This document shows, in pieces, positions 44,436 to 53,470 of a stretch of 64,000 bases of DNA. The translations under genes were made by a program, and so were the position numbers. The stretch is from Flammeovirgaceae bacterium 311. Its GTDB lineage: Bacteria > Bacteroidota > Bacteroidia > Cytophagales > Cyclobacteriaceae. The stretch spans positions 5,274,001 to 5,338,000 of the forward strand of contig CP004371.1 in assembly GCA_000597885.1 (NCBI GenBank). Direction: 5' to 3'. Position 1 is the stretch's first letter. Every line of letters begins with the position of its first letter. Under the pieces are notes generated by a model. It saw only the letters and a list, made by a program, of their open reading frames with translations. It did no database searches and was not told the origin of the DNA.

Positions 44436-47400
44436 AGTTTTGGGAAATTTTCAGGTTTGAAATTTACTATCAGTTACGCCGGCCTTCTACCTGGTTCTAT
44501 TTTCTGGCTATTTTGGGGCTCATATGCCTGGTGCTGGATGAGTTTATAGATTATGCTGCCCGTACCGGAGGAGAGATGCTGCTTAACTCTCCGGTAGCGG
44601 TAGCGGAAATTACAGGCTATGCCAGTAAATTTTCGTTGTTGCTCATTGCGGCGCTGGCAGGAGATGGAGCAATGCGCGACATCCAGGCAGGAATGCATCC
44701 GCTCCTATACACAACTTCCCTCAGTAAAATTTCCTGTTTGGGCGGCCGCTTTCTTGGCACCTTCTCCATTGCAGCTGCGCTGATGCTCATGGCTGTTCCT
44801 GCCAGCCTGGCAATTGCCAGCTTTACAGCGGATACAGCTTATTTCGGAGCGTTCAAACCTCTTGCTTATATCAATTCAGGTCTCTTTCTTACGCTACCCA
44901 ATGTTTTTATAGCTACTGCTTTAATATACTCCATTGTATTCTTTAGCCGGAGAGCCATGGCTGCTTATCTGGGTGGAATAATAATTTTTGTGCTAAGTAC
45001 CTTTAGTCTGGAAATTTTTGCCGGAAACTGGACGATGGGAAAGCTGATAGATCCTTCCGGCATAACCGTAATAAATGCATTGAGCACGTCATTGCCTCCT
45101 CTGCAATTAAATTCAGAATTAGTCGAATTGAAGGGCTTTCTGCTCGCCAATCGGGCTCTTTGGATAAGTATCACACTAATCATAGGCGTGATGGCTTATT
45201 TTCGCTTTCAGCTTTCGTTTGATACACAGGCAATCAAGGGTAAACAGGCGGTATCATTAAATACAGATGCGCCAGTGAGTGAAAGGCCAGCTCCGGTTAA
45301 AGTCTTTAATGCGATGGGGTCGTTCAGCACTAAAATCCGGATCTTTCAAACCACTGCGCTCGCATGGCACTACTTCCGGGAAATCCTGCTTAGTCCCACA
45401 GGTTTGGCAATTCCGGCAATTGCTATTTATGCCTTCATCATTATTCCTAATTTGGTCCAGGGGCCGCTTTCAGTTCCTGGACTTCCTACTACTCACCGGA
45501 TCACTATGATTATGAACAACGCTGCCTTAGAAATTATGGTAGTGATGTTCATTACTCTAATTACGGGGCAAGTGCTTTGGGGAGAACGGGATGCACGGCT
45601 TCATGAAATTTCCGATGCAGTGCCTATTCCCACCACGCTGGTGATTATCAGTAAATTTATAGGCTTAGCGTTAGTGCTTATTACTTTACAGGCTGCAATA
45701 ATGGCAGCGGGTATTTCTATTCAAATGGTGAACGCTTATTTCCAGCTGGAAATAGGACTGTACCTGCAAGTGCTTTTTGGATTTCAGCTGGTGGATTACC
45801 TCCTGCTTGTTGCTGTCGCAATGGTTGTGCATGTAGTTGTAAACCAAAAGTATGTAGGTCATATGCTGGTGCTGCTTTTTTACTTATACACCATGATGCT
45901 ATCAAAGATAGGTATTGAGCACAAACTGCTGGCTTTTGGTTCTGATCCTGGTTTAGCCTCTTCCTCATTTTACCGGCAAGGGCCTTTCATGCTTCCCTGG
46001 ATTTTCTTTAAGCTCTACTGGATAGGATGGGCCCTGGTCTTTATGGTCATTGCACAACATTTTTGGATACGGGGCAGAGAGACAGGCTTCAGAAGTAGAC
46101 TTAAACAAGCTTACAAAGGCTTTAAAAGATCTCGGGTGCTGTTAGGAGCTATGATCCTGGTTGTTATAATGGGTGCTGCCATTTTTTACAACACGAATAT
46201 TTTAAATGAATACCACACTGCAGCCGACAGAGTTGAACAACAGGTCAGTTACGAACGACTGTACGGAAAATACACAAGTATTCCGCAGCCACACCTCACA
46301 GGAACCAGGGTACATATTGAACTTTATCCTGACCGTAGGGAAGCCGTTGTAGAGGGGATTTATAATCTTAAAAACAGCAGTAAAAATTTTATAGATTCCA
46401 TACACTTAGATGTTGCCCGGGAGGTTGAGACCAGTGGTATAAGTTTTAACAGGAAAGCCACAGCAGTGCTAACCGACAAAAAGCTTGGCTACCTTATCTA
46501 TGCGCTGGAACAGCCGCTCCGGCCGGGTGATTCCCTGCAAATGAATTTTGAAGTTCGTTATAAGCCGCAGGGTTTTACCAACCGTGAAATAAATACTGCT
46601 GTAATAAACAATGGCACCTACTTTAGTAATAAGGACTGGTTTCCTGCAATGGGTTACCAGGCCGGCCGGGAGCTGAGGAGCGACAGGCTGCGAAAAGAAT
46701 ACGGCCTTACCAAACGCGGAAAATCCCGTTCCCCTCATGATGCTGAAGCAGTACAAGATATATTCGGTCAGGAACAGATCATTTTTAGAGCAACAGTAGG
46801 TACGGCCAGCGGCCAGATTGCTGTAGCTCCGGGTTCCCTTATCAAGAGATGGTCGGAAGGAGGAAGGCAGTATTTTCAATATGCAGCAGACAATCCCATC
46901 CGGAACATGTATCACATCTATTCAGCAAACTATGCGGTGCGGGAAACGCGATGGAGAGAGGTAGACATCCATATCTTTCACCAGCCGCAGAATACACTTA
47001 ATCTGGACAGGATGGAAAAGGCAATGAAAGCCTCCCTGGCGTATTATTCAGAAAAATTCAGTCCTTATCAGTTTCGCCAGCTCAAGCTGGTAGAATATCC
47101 CGACCCCGGAACAGGTGGCATTTCCTTCCCAGGTACCATTGGGTATACATCAAATTTTGCCCTCCTTAATACAGAGGGAGATTCCAGGGAATTAGATCTT
47201 CCTTTTGCCGCGGTGGCTCATGAGGTGGCCCATCAGTGGTGGGCCCATCAGCTTATTCCTGCAGGGGTAGAGGGTGCAGCTTTAATTTCAGAAAGCCTGG
47301 CATGGTACAGCGCATTTGGAGTTGTGGAACAGGTGTATGGACCCGGGCACCTGCGAAATCTTGTAGAGGCTATGCGCCAGGCTTACCTGAGCCCCCGCTC

Positions 47401-47998
47401 CAGAGCTGCTGTACCCCTGCTTCAGGCAGAAGATTATTTTTTGGGATATAGAAAAGGACCGTTGGCCATGTACGCCTTACGGGAATACCTGGGAGAAGAA
47501 CAGCTAAACCTGGCGTTACGGAACCTGCTGAGCAAGTTTAAATCTGGCGAGCCTCCCTTCGCCACCTCTCTCGATTTTTATAGGGAAATTCAGGCGGTAA
47601 CGCCAGATTCACTTCAATACCTGCTAAAAGATCTTTTTGAAATAAATACTTATTGGGAGCTTGAGATGAAAGAGGCAGGTTTAAAACCAGCTGATGATGG
47701 AAACTGGCTGGTAATGATGGACGTGCTTGCCCGAAAGGTACAGGTGGATACAGCTGGTGTAGAAACCGAAATTCCCATGGATGATTTGATCGAGGTAGAA
47801 GTTTTTGGAGAGGGTAAAGCAGGAATCAAGAATACCTTGTACCTAAAAAAACAAAGAATCCGGTCAGGAAACAACAGGATTGTTGTAAGGGTATCGCAGA
47901 AGCCTTTGGAAGCGGGTATTGATCCGCGTAATCTGTTGATTGAAACTGAAATGTATGATAATATAAGGGAGGTAACGAGCGCTAAGAAATTGAATTAA
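44432..47998 (+). CDS. ABC permease fused to an M1 aminopeptidase
   Basis: This 1188-residue membrane protein has two permease halves (about residues 1-300 and 320-590, each with about six helices). A final membrane helix (VLLGAMILVVIMGAAIFY) leads into an extracytoplasmic M1-type domain (about 620-1188). The zinc site HEVAH starts at His930, with the third ligand in ALISESLAWYS; the M1 substrate motif GAMEN is replaced by PGTGGISFPGTIGY. The ATG at 44432 has a strong GGAGG 8 bp upstream, unusual for the phylum. Such fusions are known in Bacteroidota; one idea is that the peptidase acts on an exported peptide. Confidence 0.85.
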   Translation: MKFWEIFRFEIYYQLRRPSTWFYFLAILGLICLVLDEFIDYAARTGGEMLLNSPVAVAEITGYASKFSLLLIAALAGDGAMRDIQAGMHPLLYTTSLSKISCLGGRFLGTFSIAAALMLMAVPASLAIASFTADTAYFGAFKPLAYINSGLFLTLPNVFIATALIYSIVFFSRRAMAAYLGGIIIFVLSTFSLEIFAGNWTMGKLIDPSGITVINALSTSLPPLQLNSELVELKGFLLANRALWISITLIIGVMAYFRFQLSFDTQAIKGKQAVSLNTDAPVSERPAPVKVFNAMGSFSTKIRIFQTTALAWHYFREILLSPTGLAIPAIAIYAFIIIPNLVQGPLSVPGLPTTHRITMIMNNAALEIMVVMFITLITGQVLWGERDARLHEISDAVPIPTTLVIISKFIGLALVLITLQAAIMAAGISIQMVNAYFQLEIGLYLQVLFGFQLVDYLLLVAVAMVVHVVVNQKYVGHMLVLLFYLYTMMLSKIGIEHKLLAFGSDPGLASSSFYRQGPFMLPWIFFKLYWIGWALVFMVIAQHFWIRGRETGFRSRLKQAYKGFKRSRVLLGAMILVVIMGAAIFYNTNILNEYHTAADRVEQQVSYERLYGKYTSIPQPHLTGTRVHIELYPDRREAVVEGIYNLKNSSKNFIDSIHLDVAREVETSGISFNRKATAVLTDKKLGYLIYALEQPLRPGDSLQMNFEVRYKPQGFTNREINTAVINNGTYFSNKDWFPAMGYQAGRELRSDRLRKEYGLTKRGKSRSPHDAEAVQDIFGQEQIIFRATVGTASGQIAVAPGSLIKRWSEGGRQYFQYAADNPIRNMYHIYSANYAVRETRWREVDIHIFHQPQNTLNLDRMEKAMKASLAYYSEKFSPYQFRQLKLVEYPDPGTGGISFPGTIGYTSNFALLNTEGDSRELDLPFAAVAHEVAHQWWAHQLIPAGVEGAALISESLAWYSAFGVVEQVYGPGHLRNLVEAMRQAYLSPRSRAAVPLLQAEDYFLGYRKGPLAMYALREYLGEEQLNLALRNLLSKFKSGEPPFATSLDFYREIQAVTPDSLQYLLKDLFEINTYWELEMKEAGLKPADDGNWLVMMDVLARKVQVDTAGVETEIPMDDLIEVEVFGEGKAGIKNTLYLKKQRIRSGNNRIVVRVSQKPLEAGIDPRNLLIETEMYDNIREVTSAKKLN

Positions 47999-48278
47999 GC
48001 ATGTAATTCTGCATTTTAGAATACAACAAACCACCCTGGCAAAGCGCTGTGTTAACAGGCATATTTTTTGAACAGGTTAAGAAATATTCAACTGCAGGAA
48101 AATGTATCATACGATAGCATGTGGAAATATTGCCATGGGCAAACCTATGCCATAACCCATGATGGTCTTTACATACTGTTAATGTATATGTTTTGGCCTG
48201 TACTTAGTGTGTGAGAAGGCATAAAAAAATCCCTGAGTACAACTCAGGGATTTTTGTGTTATTTAAGCTGATGAATCA
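47999..48278. other. short intergenic region between convergent genes
   Basis: Contains the bidirectional terminator described separately; otherwise nothing identified. Confidence 0.5.
48223..48257. terminator. bidirectional terminator
   Basis: AATCCCTGAGT (48229-48239) and ACTCAGGGATT pair around a tiny loop; an A-run precedes and a T-run follows, so it can stop transcripts from both the ABC-M1 operon and the convergent beta-helix gene. Confidence 0.85.
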
Positions 48279-50432
48279 CTATTTGATCAGCTTAACCTTT
48301 TGGGTGCTTGTTTCTCCCTGGATTATCAGGAAATACATGCCTTTAGACCATTTGCCCTGGTCTATATTCCACAGGTGTTTGCTTCCCTGAGTATCTACAG
48401 TAAAAGCTTTTTCTGCCATTACTGTGCCGTTGACAGAATAGATAGAGGCTTTCACCACTTCCTTCTGTTCCATGGCAGGAAACTCCAGCCATAGCCCGTT
48501 TTGTGATAGTGGGTTAGGATAGGCAGCAAAGCCCGCTGCGGACTTGAGCTCATCCGCTGCTGGCTGTGCAAGTCGGCTGGCGCTGAGGTTGTAGCTGTAT
48601 TCCACCAGGTCTTTTCTTACTTCCTTATAGTTGCCCAGCTTAAAGCCTGTGCCGATGCTGCTGGCGCCTCCTTTATAGATGGCAAGAGCACCATCTTCAT
48701 CTTCAAACTGATTGTTTCCATCTCCACAACCACCTACATAATCGAGCTGAATTTTATGATCAATTCCGGCTACAGTTGGATCTCCCACTTTAAAGGTTTC
48801 TCCAGGCTGTAATTCGCCGTAAAGGTTAATTGAAATACAGGAGGTATTGTCGGGGCCAAAGCCTACCAGCACATGATCGTCCATTTGAGCGGGATAATCA
48901 CTGGTATTTGTAATCTCTACGTATTCTATATCATTATCTACCAGGTTTTCTTCAGTAATACCAACGTTGAAGTCTGTAATTTCTAAGGTGGTCTCAAAAC
49001 GTTCACTGTTAGCTTCGTAGGCTCCTTTATCGGCCTGGCCGTCCTGAGGCCGAATAAAACCCCGGGCATCAAAATTATTCTCTGTTGTATTGGTACCTGA
49101 ATTGAGCGCCGGACTATCGGCCTGCAGAGAACGCGTTGGGACTGCTTCGTCGTCGTTCTGGTTAAGACCGTTAAGTTTCGGATCAATACCAACATCTCCA
49201 TTGCCAATTTCATCTCCTTCTTTCAGGCGGAAGGCTCCTGATGCATTCTTGGTACCAACCAGGTTATATCCTTCTGAGGTAAAGGTTTTACCACCCTTGT
49301 TGTCGTAAAAGTCAGTGCCGGGCTGTTTGCCATCTTCGGTGTCATCGCCTGCGGAGTTGCCGGCTATGATGTTATTTTTTATTGTTGTTGAACCTTCAGT
49401 TTCCTCTTCACCATCAATATAGCGGGCGTGGGCAATACCACCGCCTGATCCGCCTTCTCCGTCTTCACCAGCTTCGCCGCCATTCACACCTGCAGCTCCG
49501 CTGGTAGGATCGCCGCCTCTGTTGTCCGTAATGGTACTATTAGTCAGTGTGAGCGAACCGGCATTATAAATAGCTCCTCCGTTGCCACCATTGCCACCCC
49601 GGCCACCATCTGCTGGTTCACCATCGGATTGCCCGGTTCCCGGACTACCGCCGTCGCCTGTACCGTTTCCGGAAAAGGTGCCCCGGTTAATGGTTACCTG
49701 GGCATCTTTGCCAATAAAGATCGCACCTCCGTTACCGCCACTTCCGCCATTGCCGCCATCGATTAAATCAATAGAGCTGGCCGGGGCTACACCGTTGCCG
49801 CCGCTCTGAGTAAAATTACTGCTGAAGGTTACCTGGTCCATGTCTACAGTCAGGCCTGGCGCAATACGCAGCGCGCCGCCATCTTCACCATCCTCGCCAT
49901 GAATACCATTTGGCCCTGAATTATCAGCATTGCCATTATTACCTGCGCGGGCCGTACCACCGGTAAAGTGGATGCGTTCAATAGAAACCGGGCTGCCCGA
50001 TACCAGATCCAGTATTCGGTCATTGGGACTAATGCTGATGGTAGGACCAGGTGTACCAGTACCCTGCAGGAGCAGGGAGCTAAAACTGCCGTTGATGTCC
50101 AGATCGCCGTAATCATTATTGTTTTCGTAGGTATTAGCCTCAACGTCCGGGGCTACTCGCCCGAGTACAAATTCGCCTGAATTCCCACCGGGTAAAAAAC
50201 CGGGAATTACAATGGTGACATCTAATCCATCGCTGGCATTGGCTTCGTCAATAGCTGCTCTTAGGGTGCAGCGACCTGCTTCATCTTCACAGACTCCGTC
50301 GCCAGGATTGGCATCACGGGCGTTGCTATCGTCATTGGCATCTGTTACAATAAACTTGATACTTTGGGCAGCAGCCGGTGCTGATGCCCCTAATAAAAAA
50401 ACAAGTAAAATAATCGGTACAATTTTCTGCAT
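48279..50432 (-). CDS. secreted beta-helix protein with T9SS sorting domain
   Basis: This 717-residue surface protein has signal peptide about 1-22. It opens with a CSLREA-type segment (CEDEAGRCTLRAAIDEAN). Residues about 140-420 are a right-handed beta-helix rich in Gly (GGNGGNGGAIYNAGSLTLTN, GGGIAHARY), followed by a choice-of-anchor Q motif (LQADSPALNSGTN, DARGFIRPQDGQADKGAYE). Residues about 465-600 resemble a lamin-tail or similar beta domain (EYVEITNTSDYPAQMDDHVLVGF). The last 80 residues form a T9SS type A sorting domain (AYPNPLSQNGL, GMYFLIIQGE). It may be an adhesin or a pectin-lyase-fold protein; no catalytic residues are evident. Confidence 0.85.
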   Translation of the reverse strand: MQKIVPIILLVFLLGASAPAAAQSIKFIVTDANDDSNARDANPGDGVCEDEAGRCTLRAAIDEANASDGLDVTIVIPGFLPGGNSGEFVLGRVAPDVEANTYENNNDYGDLDINGSFSSLLLQGTGTPGPTISISPNDRILDLVSGSPVSIERIHFTGGTARAGNNGNADNSGPNGIHGEDGEDGGALRIAPGLTVDMDQVTFSSNFTQSGGNGVAPASSIDLIDGGNGGSGGNGGAIFIGKDAQVTINRGTFSGNGTGDGGSPGTGQSDGEPADGGRGGNGGNGGAIYNAGSLTLTNSTITDNRGGDPTSGAAGVNGGEAGEDGEGGSGGGIAHARYIDGEEETEGSTTIKNNIIAGNSAGDDTEDGKQPGTDFYDNKGGKTFTSEGYNLVGTKNASGAFRLKEGDEIGNGDVGIDPKLNGLNQNDDEAVPTRSLQADSPALNSGTNTTENNFDARGFIRPQDGQADKGAYEANSERFETTLEITDFNVGITEENLVDNDIEYVEITNTSDYPAQMDDHVLVGFGPDNTSCISINLYGELQPGETFKVGDPTVAGIDHKIQLDYVGGCGDGNNQFEDEDGALAIYKGGASSIGTGFKLGNYKEVRKDLVEYSYNLSASRLAQPAADELKSAAGFAAYPNPLSQNGLWLEFPAMEQKEVVKASIYSVNGTVMAEKAFTVDTQGSKHLWNIDQGKWSKGMYFLIIQGETSTQKVKLIK

Positions 50433-50944
50433 TTTTTAGATCTATTTTTAGGGTTAAAAAATTGATAATAACCAAAGGTCGTATAAAGCCAACCAGCATA
50501 AACCTTATTTGTTGCTTCGCCTGCTAATAGAGTGGTGTGTGATTTGAATAGTATTGTGTTGTTAATCAGCCAGATAATTTAATGATTTTAGTAGGTGCTT
50601 TCTTATTAGGTGCTTTTTCTGAAATCCAATTTAGCAAGCTGTGAATTAAGATATATGTTTTACGCAGGTATTGTTACTATGTCTTCAGTAAAAACAAAAT
50701 ACTCCGCTTGTATGGCTAACAGGCAGAGCGTTTTGAAGCATAAAAAGAATCTATAGCAAAGGATAAAAAAGATCATTCCTGTTATTTAGGAAAGGACATA
50801 TGGCTAGTTTTTCACTTCTCCCCGGGAGTAGAGAAAATGACTTTCATGCTTTAGACCGGGTGTAAATTGTGAAAGAGCGTACTGTTCCAGTAGCAGCAGA
50901 AATGCAGCAAAAGTAATTATAAGTCTGTCCGTTAGCAGGAACGT
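50433..50944. other. intergenic region, no gene seen
   Basis: About 510 bp, AT-rich, holding the promoters of the beta-helix gene but no feature I can define. Confidence 0.5.
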
Positions 50945-51358
50945 TCAAAAATCTCCTTTCTGGCTGCGGCTTGCTTTTTTCTGTGCCTGTATTTGTTTGC
51001 CGGCCAGCCGGCGTTGCACCGAACCTTTTGTGGGTTTGGTTGCCTTTCGCTTTTTCTGCTTCCTGAATGCCTGGCTTAAGAGTTCATAAAACCGCTCAGC
51101 ACATTGCTCTTTATTCTGTTGCTGACTGCGTGATTCCTGGCATACCACCTGCAGATATCCCTCGTTGTTGATGCGGCGGGCCAGCTTTTGCTGTAGCAAA
51201 TTTTTTTCTCCTTCTGTCAGCAGTGCAGAACCTGCTACATGGAACCGCAACTCAACTTTGGTCTCGACCTTGTTTACATGCTGACCACCAGCACCGCCAC
51301 TTCTGGATGTCTGATAAGTAAATTCACGCTCCAAACCACGTTCTTTTAAATCCTGCAT
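50945..51358 (-). CDS. arfB: peptidyl-tRNA hydrolase ArfB
   Basis: This 137-residue ribosome-rescue factor has the RF-1-type core TSRSGGAGGQHVNKVETKVELRF with the GGQ motif that hydrolyses peptidyl-tRNA on stalled ribosomes. The C-terminal tail is basic (RKQKKRKATKPTKGSVQRRLAGKQIQAQKK), as needed to enter the empty mRNA channel. The length matches the family. I use the ATG at 51358; a frame open to 51463 would add 35 residues without homology. Confidence 0.9.
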   Translation of the reverse strand: MQDLKERGLEREFTYQTSRSGGAGGQHVNKVETKVELRFHVAGSALLTEGEKNLLQQKLARRINNEGYLQVVCQESRSQQQNKEQCAERFYELLSQAFRKQKKRKATKPTKGSVQRRLAGKQIQAQKKASRSQKGDF

Positions 51359-51738
51359 ATTGATATTCTGAGAAACGGCCCTGGCTGGTGCCATCAAAAA
51401 TAAGGAATACTGTTCAATGGTCTCCAGTTTCCTATTATTCCTATAACGGCCTTTAAGGCTCAAGCGTTTTTTGTTTCCAGCTTTGATGAGTTACAACCTA
51501 ATACCCTCCTGAATTCGTCATACTGAAGTATGCTGTACATGCAGCTGCCAGTTATAAAATCAGAAACCTATTGGCTGGTTTGGACAATAAAACAGTCTCT
51601 AAAGTAGTATATAATGTACGTTAGTATTTGAAGTGTAATTTTTTAAGCCCTTGTGTGGACGAACGACATCAGCAGGAGAGGGTCTTGGGTGCAACTAGTA
51701 TTTGCTGTCTACTTTTTTGAAAGCATTTGATATTTTTT
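51359..51738. other. divergent intergenic region
   Basis: About 380 bp between arfB and the kinase gene. No gene or clear operator; likely promoters for both. Confidence 0.45.
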
Positions 51739-53247
51739 ATGCCAGTACTAAAGCAGAATGATGTATTCGCCGGTAGATACCTTTTAGACCAGCTTATAGG
51801 TGAAGGGGGATTCTCGGAGGTGTGGATGGCCAAAGATCAGATGGCCGATGATTCAGTGGTAGCCATCAAGATCTATACACCAGGGCAGCGACTGGATGAC
51901 TGGGGCCTGCGACAATTTAAAAACGAATTTTCACTCACCCATAACCTGGCTCATCCGCATTTGCTGAAGGTGAACCATTTTGATGTGGCAGATGGCGCGC
52001 CCTATCTGATCATGACCTATTGTCCCTATGGGTCGGTGGGAGAAGGATTACGTAAAACGGGTGTTTACAGCGAACGACAGGTGGCGCAGGTCATGTGCCA
52101 GATAGGATCGGCACTGGAAGAAATTCATCGCCAGGATCCCTCTATCATACATCAGGATATTAAGCCGGATAATATTTTGCTCCTGCGGCCGGAAACCTTT
52201 ATGCTGGCAGATTTTGGCATCAGCAGCCGGATCAGGAATACCTTAGCCAGGACAACTGTCAATATACAGGCGCTTACAGTGGCTTATGCGCCCCCCGAAC
52301 GATTTGACCAGCATCCCACTGCCGATGCTGCCAGTGATATATTTTCTCTGGGTGTAAGCCTTTACGAGATGTGCACCAATACTTTGCCCTGGGAAGGTGC
52401 AGGCGGCCAGTGTCTGCTAAAAGGTGCACGCATACCAGCACTTTCGGACCATTTTTCCACCGAACTAAGTAAAATTCTGGTATCCTGTATGTCGGCAGAC
52501 AGGAGCAAAAGACCTACCGCCACAGAAATTCAAAAGTTAGGCAGGCAATACCTGGAAACGGGGCAATGGCATACGGCTAAACAAAAAAGTAAGCTGCTCT
52601 ACATGAACAAGGTGCTGGTTTCTTCATTAGCTACTGCAGCCTTTGCATTTATGGCGATTGCAGGAGTAGCGTTTTACGATTTTAAATCAGCCGAATTGCC
52701 GGCAAAACCCAAAGATGTAAGTGCAGCAGCATTTGTAGCAGGGGAAACAGAAGCAGAGAAAGATATCCCTGCTACAACAGAAAAAGCCAAAAGCAGCAGC
52801 CCACAGCAGGAAAGTAATGAAATAAAGCCGGTAAAGGTGCTGAAGTCCGCAAGGCCTGTTACGAAAAAACAAGTTCCGGTGCAGCAAAAAAGCAGCCCGA
52901 AACTGGTACAACAGAGAAAAGTTGAAATTCCTGAAGAACCGAAGGTTAAGACACCCATTTTAGTGGAAGATGATTTTGAGGCTCAGTCAATTGAGCTGCA
53001 TGCTGCGCCGGCAGATGCTCAGCCGGCAGTCAAAACTCCTCAGCCACTGCCAGAGAAAACCGCAGCCACAGCGGTTTCACAAAAGAGTAGTAGCAGCACT
53101 TCAAAAGCAAACAGGCCTTCTACAAGTAATACAGCTATTCCCAAAGCTAAAAATCCTGTATTTAAGGCCTGGCCAAAATCCAGGATAATTAAGAAAAAGA
53201 ACCCACATCAGAAGCGAGTAAAGAAACTGAAAAGGCGCTTTTCCTGA
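51739..53247 (+). CDS. membrane Ser/Thr protein kinase
   Basis: This 502-residue Hanks-type kinase has the P-loop LIGEGGFSEVW, Lys in VAIKIY, the catalytic loop HQDIKPDN (Gln where Arg is usual), DFGIS and APPERF. The kinase domain covers about 10-275. A single membrane helix (VLVSSLATAAFAFMAIAGVAFYD, about 297-320) follows, then about 180 exported residues rich in Lys, Pro, Ala and Gln of low complexity and a very basic end (KKKNPHQKRVKKLKRRF). The HQD loop predicts a non-RD kinase, not needing activation-loop phosphorylation. It stands alone with no phosphatase next to it. Confidence 0.85.
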   Translation: MPVLKQNDVFAGRYLLDQLIGEGGFSEVWMAKDQMADDSVVAIKIYTPGQRLDDWGLRQFKNEFSLTHNLAHPHLLKVNHFDVADGAPYLIMTYCPYGSVGEGLRKTGVYSERQVAQVMCQIGSALEEIHRQDPSIIHQDIKPDNILLLRPETFMLADFGISSRIRNTLARTTVNIQALTVAYAPPERFDQHPTADAASDIFSLGVSLYEMCTNTLPWEGAGGQCLLKGARIPALSDHFSTELSKILVSCMSADRSKRPTATEIQKLGRQYLETGQWHTAKQKSKLLYMNKVLVSSLATAAFAFMAIAGVAFYDFKSAELPAKPKDVSAAAFVAGETEAEKDIPATTEKAKSSSPQQESNEIKPVKVLKSARPVTKKQVPVQQKSSPKLVQQRKVEIPEEPKVKTPILVEDDFEAQSIELHAAPADAQPAVKTPQPLPEKTAATAVSQKSSSSTSKANRPSTSNTAIPKAKNPVFKAWPKSRIIKKKNPHQKRVKKLKRRFS

Positions 53248-53410
53248 TTTACGCCGGGCTTTGTTATAAATACTGTCATATTACTGTGATGGCGCATAAG
53301 GAGGAAGAAATGAAGCCATTTGGGTTTAAGCTCCTGTTAGCTGTTAAGAATACCTGTAAAAGGTAAGCCCCTTATGCCGGTACAGTAAAGTACAGCATAC
53401 ATACATCTTT

Positions 53411-53467
53411 TTAAATCTTTATCTAGAACTTCGAATGTTTTTAAGATAAAGATTTAAGATAAAGATT
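53411..53467 (+). promoter_or_regulatory. inverted and tandem repeats just before the GH78 start
   Basis: TTAAATCTTTATCT (53411-53424) and AGATAAAGATTTAA (53444-53457) are a perfect 14-bp inverted repeat with a 19-nt loop. The right arm overlaps a tandem pair of TAAGATAAAGATT (53442-53454 and 53455-53467). The block ends three bases before the GTG start at 53471, so an mRNA hairpin could shift between alternative pairings, or a protein may bind the repeats. Confidence 0.5.
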
Positions 53468-53470
53468 ATA

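Noticed and set aside
44741-44752. GGGCGGCCGC in the ABC permease gene
   Set aside because: It encodes the normal LGGRFLG motif of the permease; no frame or homology break.
49470-50180. Long proline-rich frames on the plus strand opposite the beta-helix gene
   Set aside because: They are mirror frames of the Gly-rich repeats of the secreted protein, with no start context or homology of their own.
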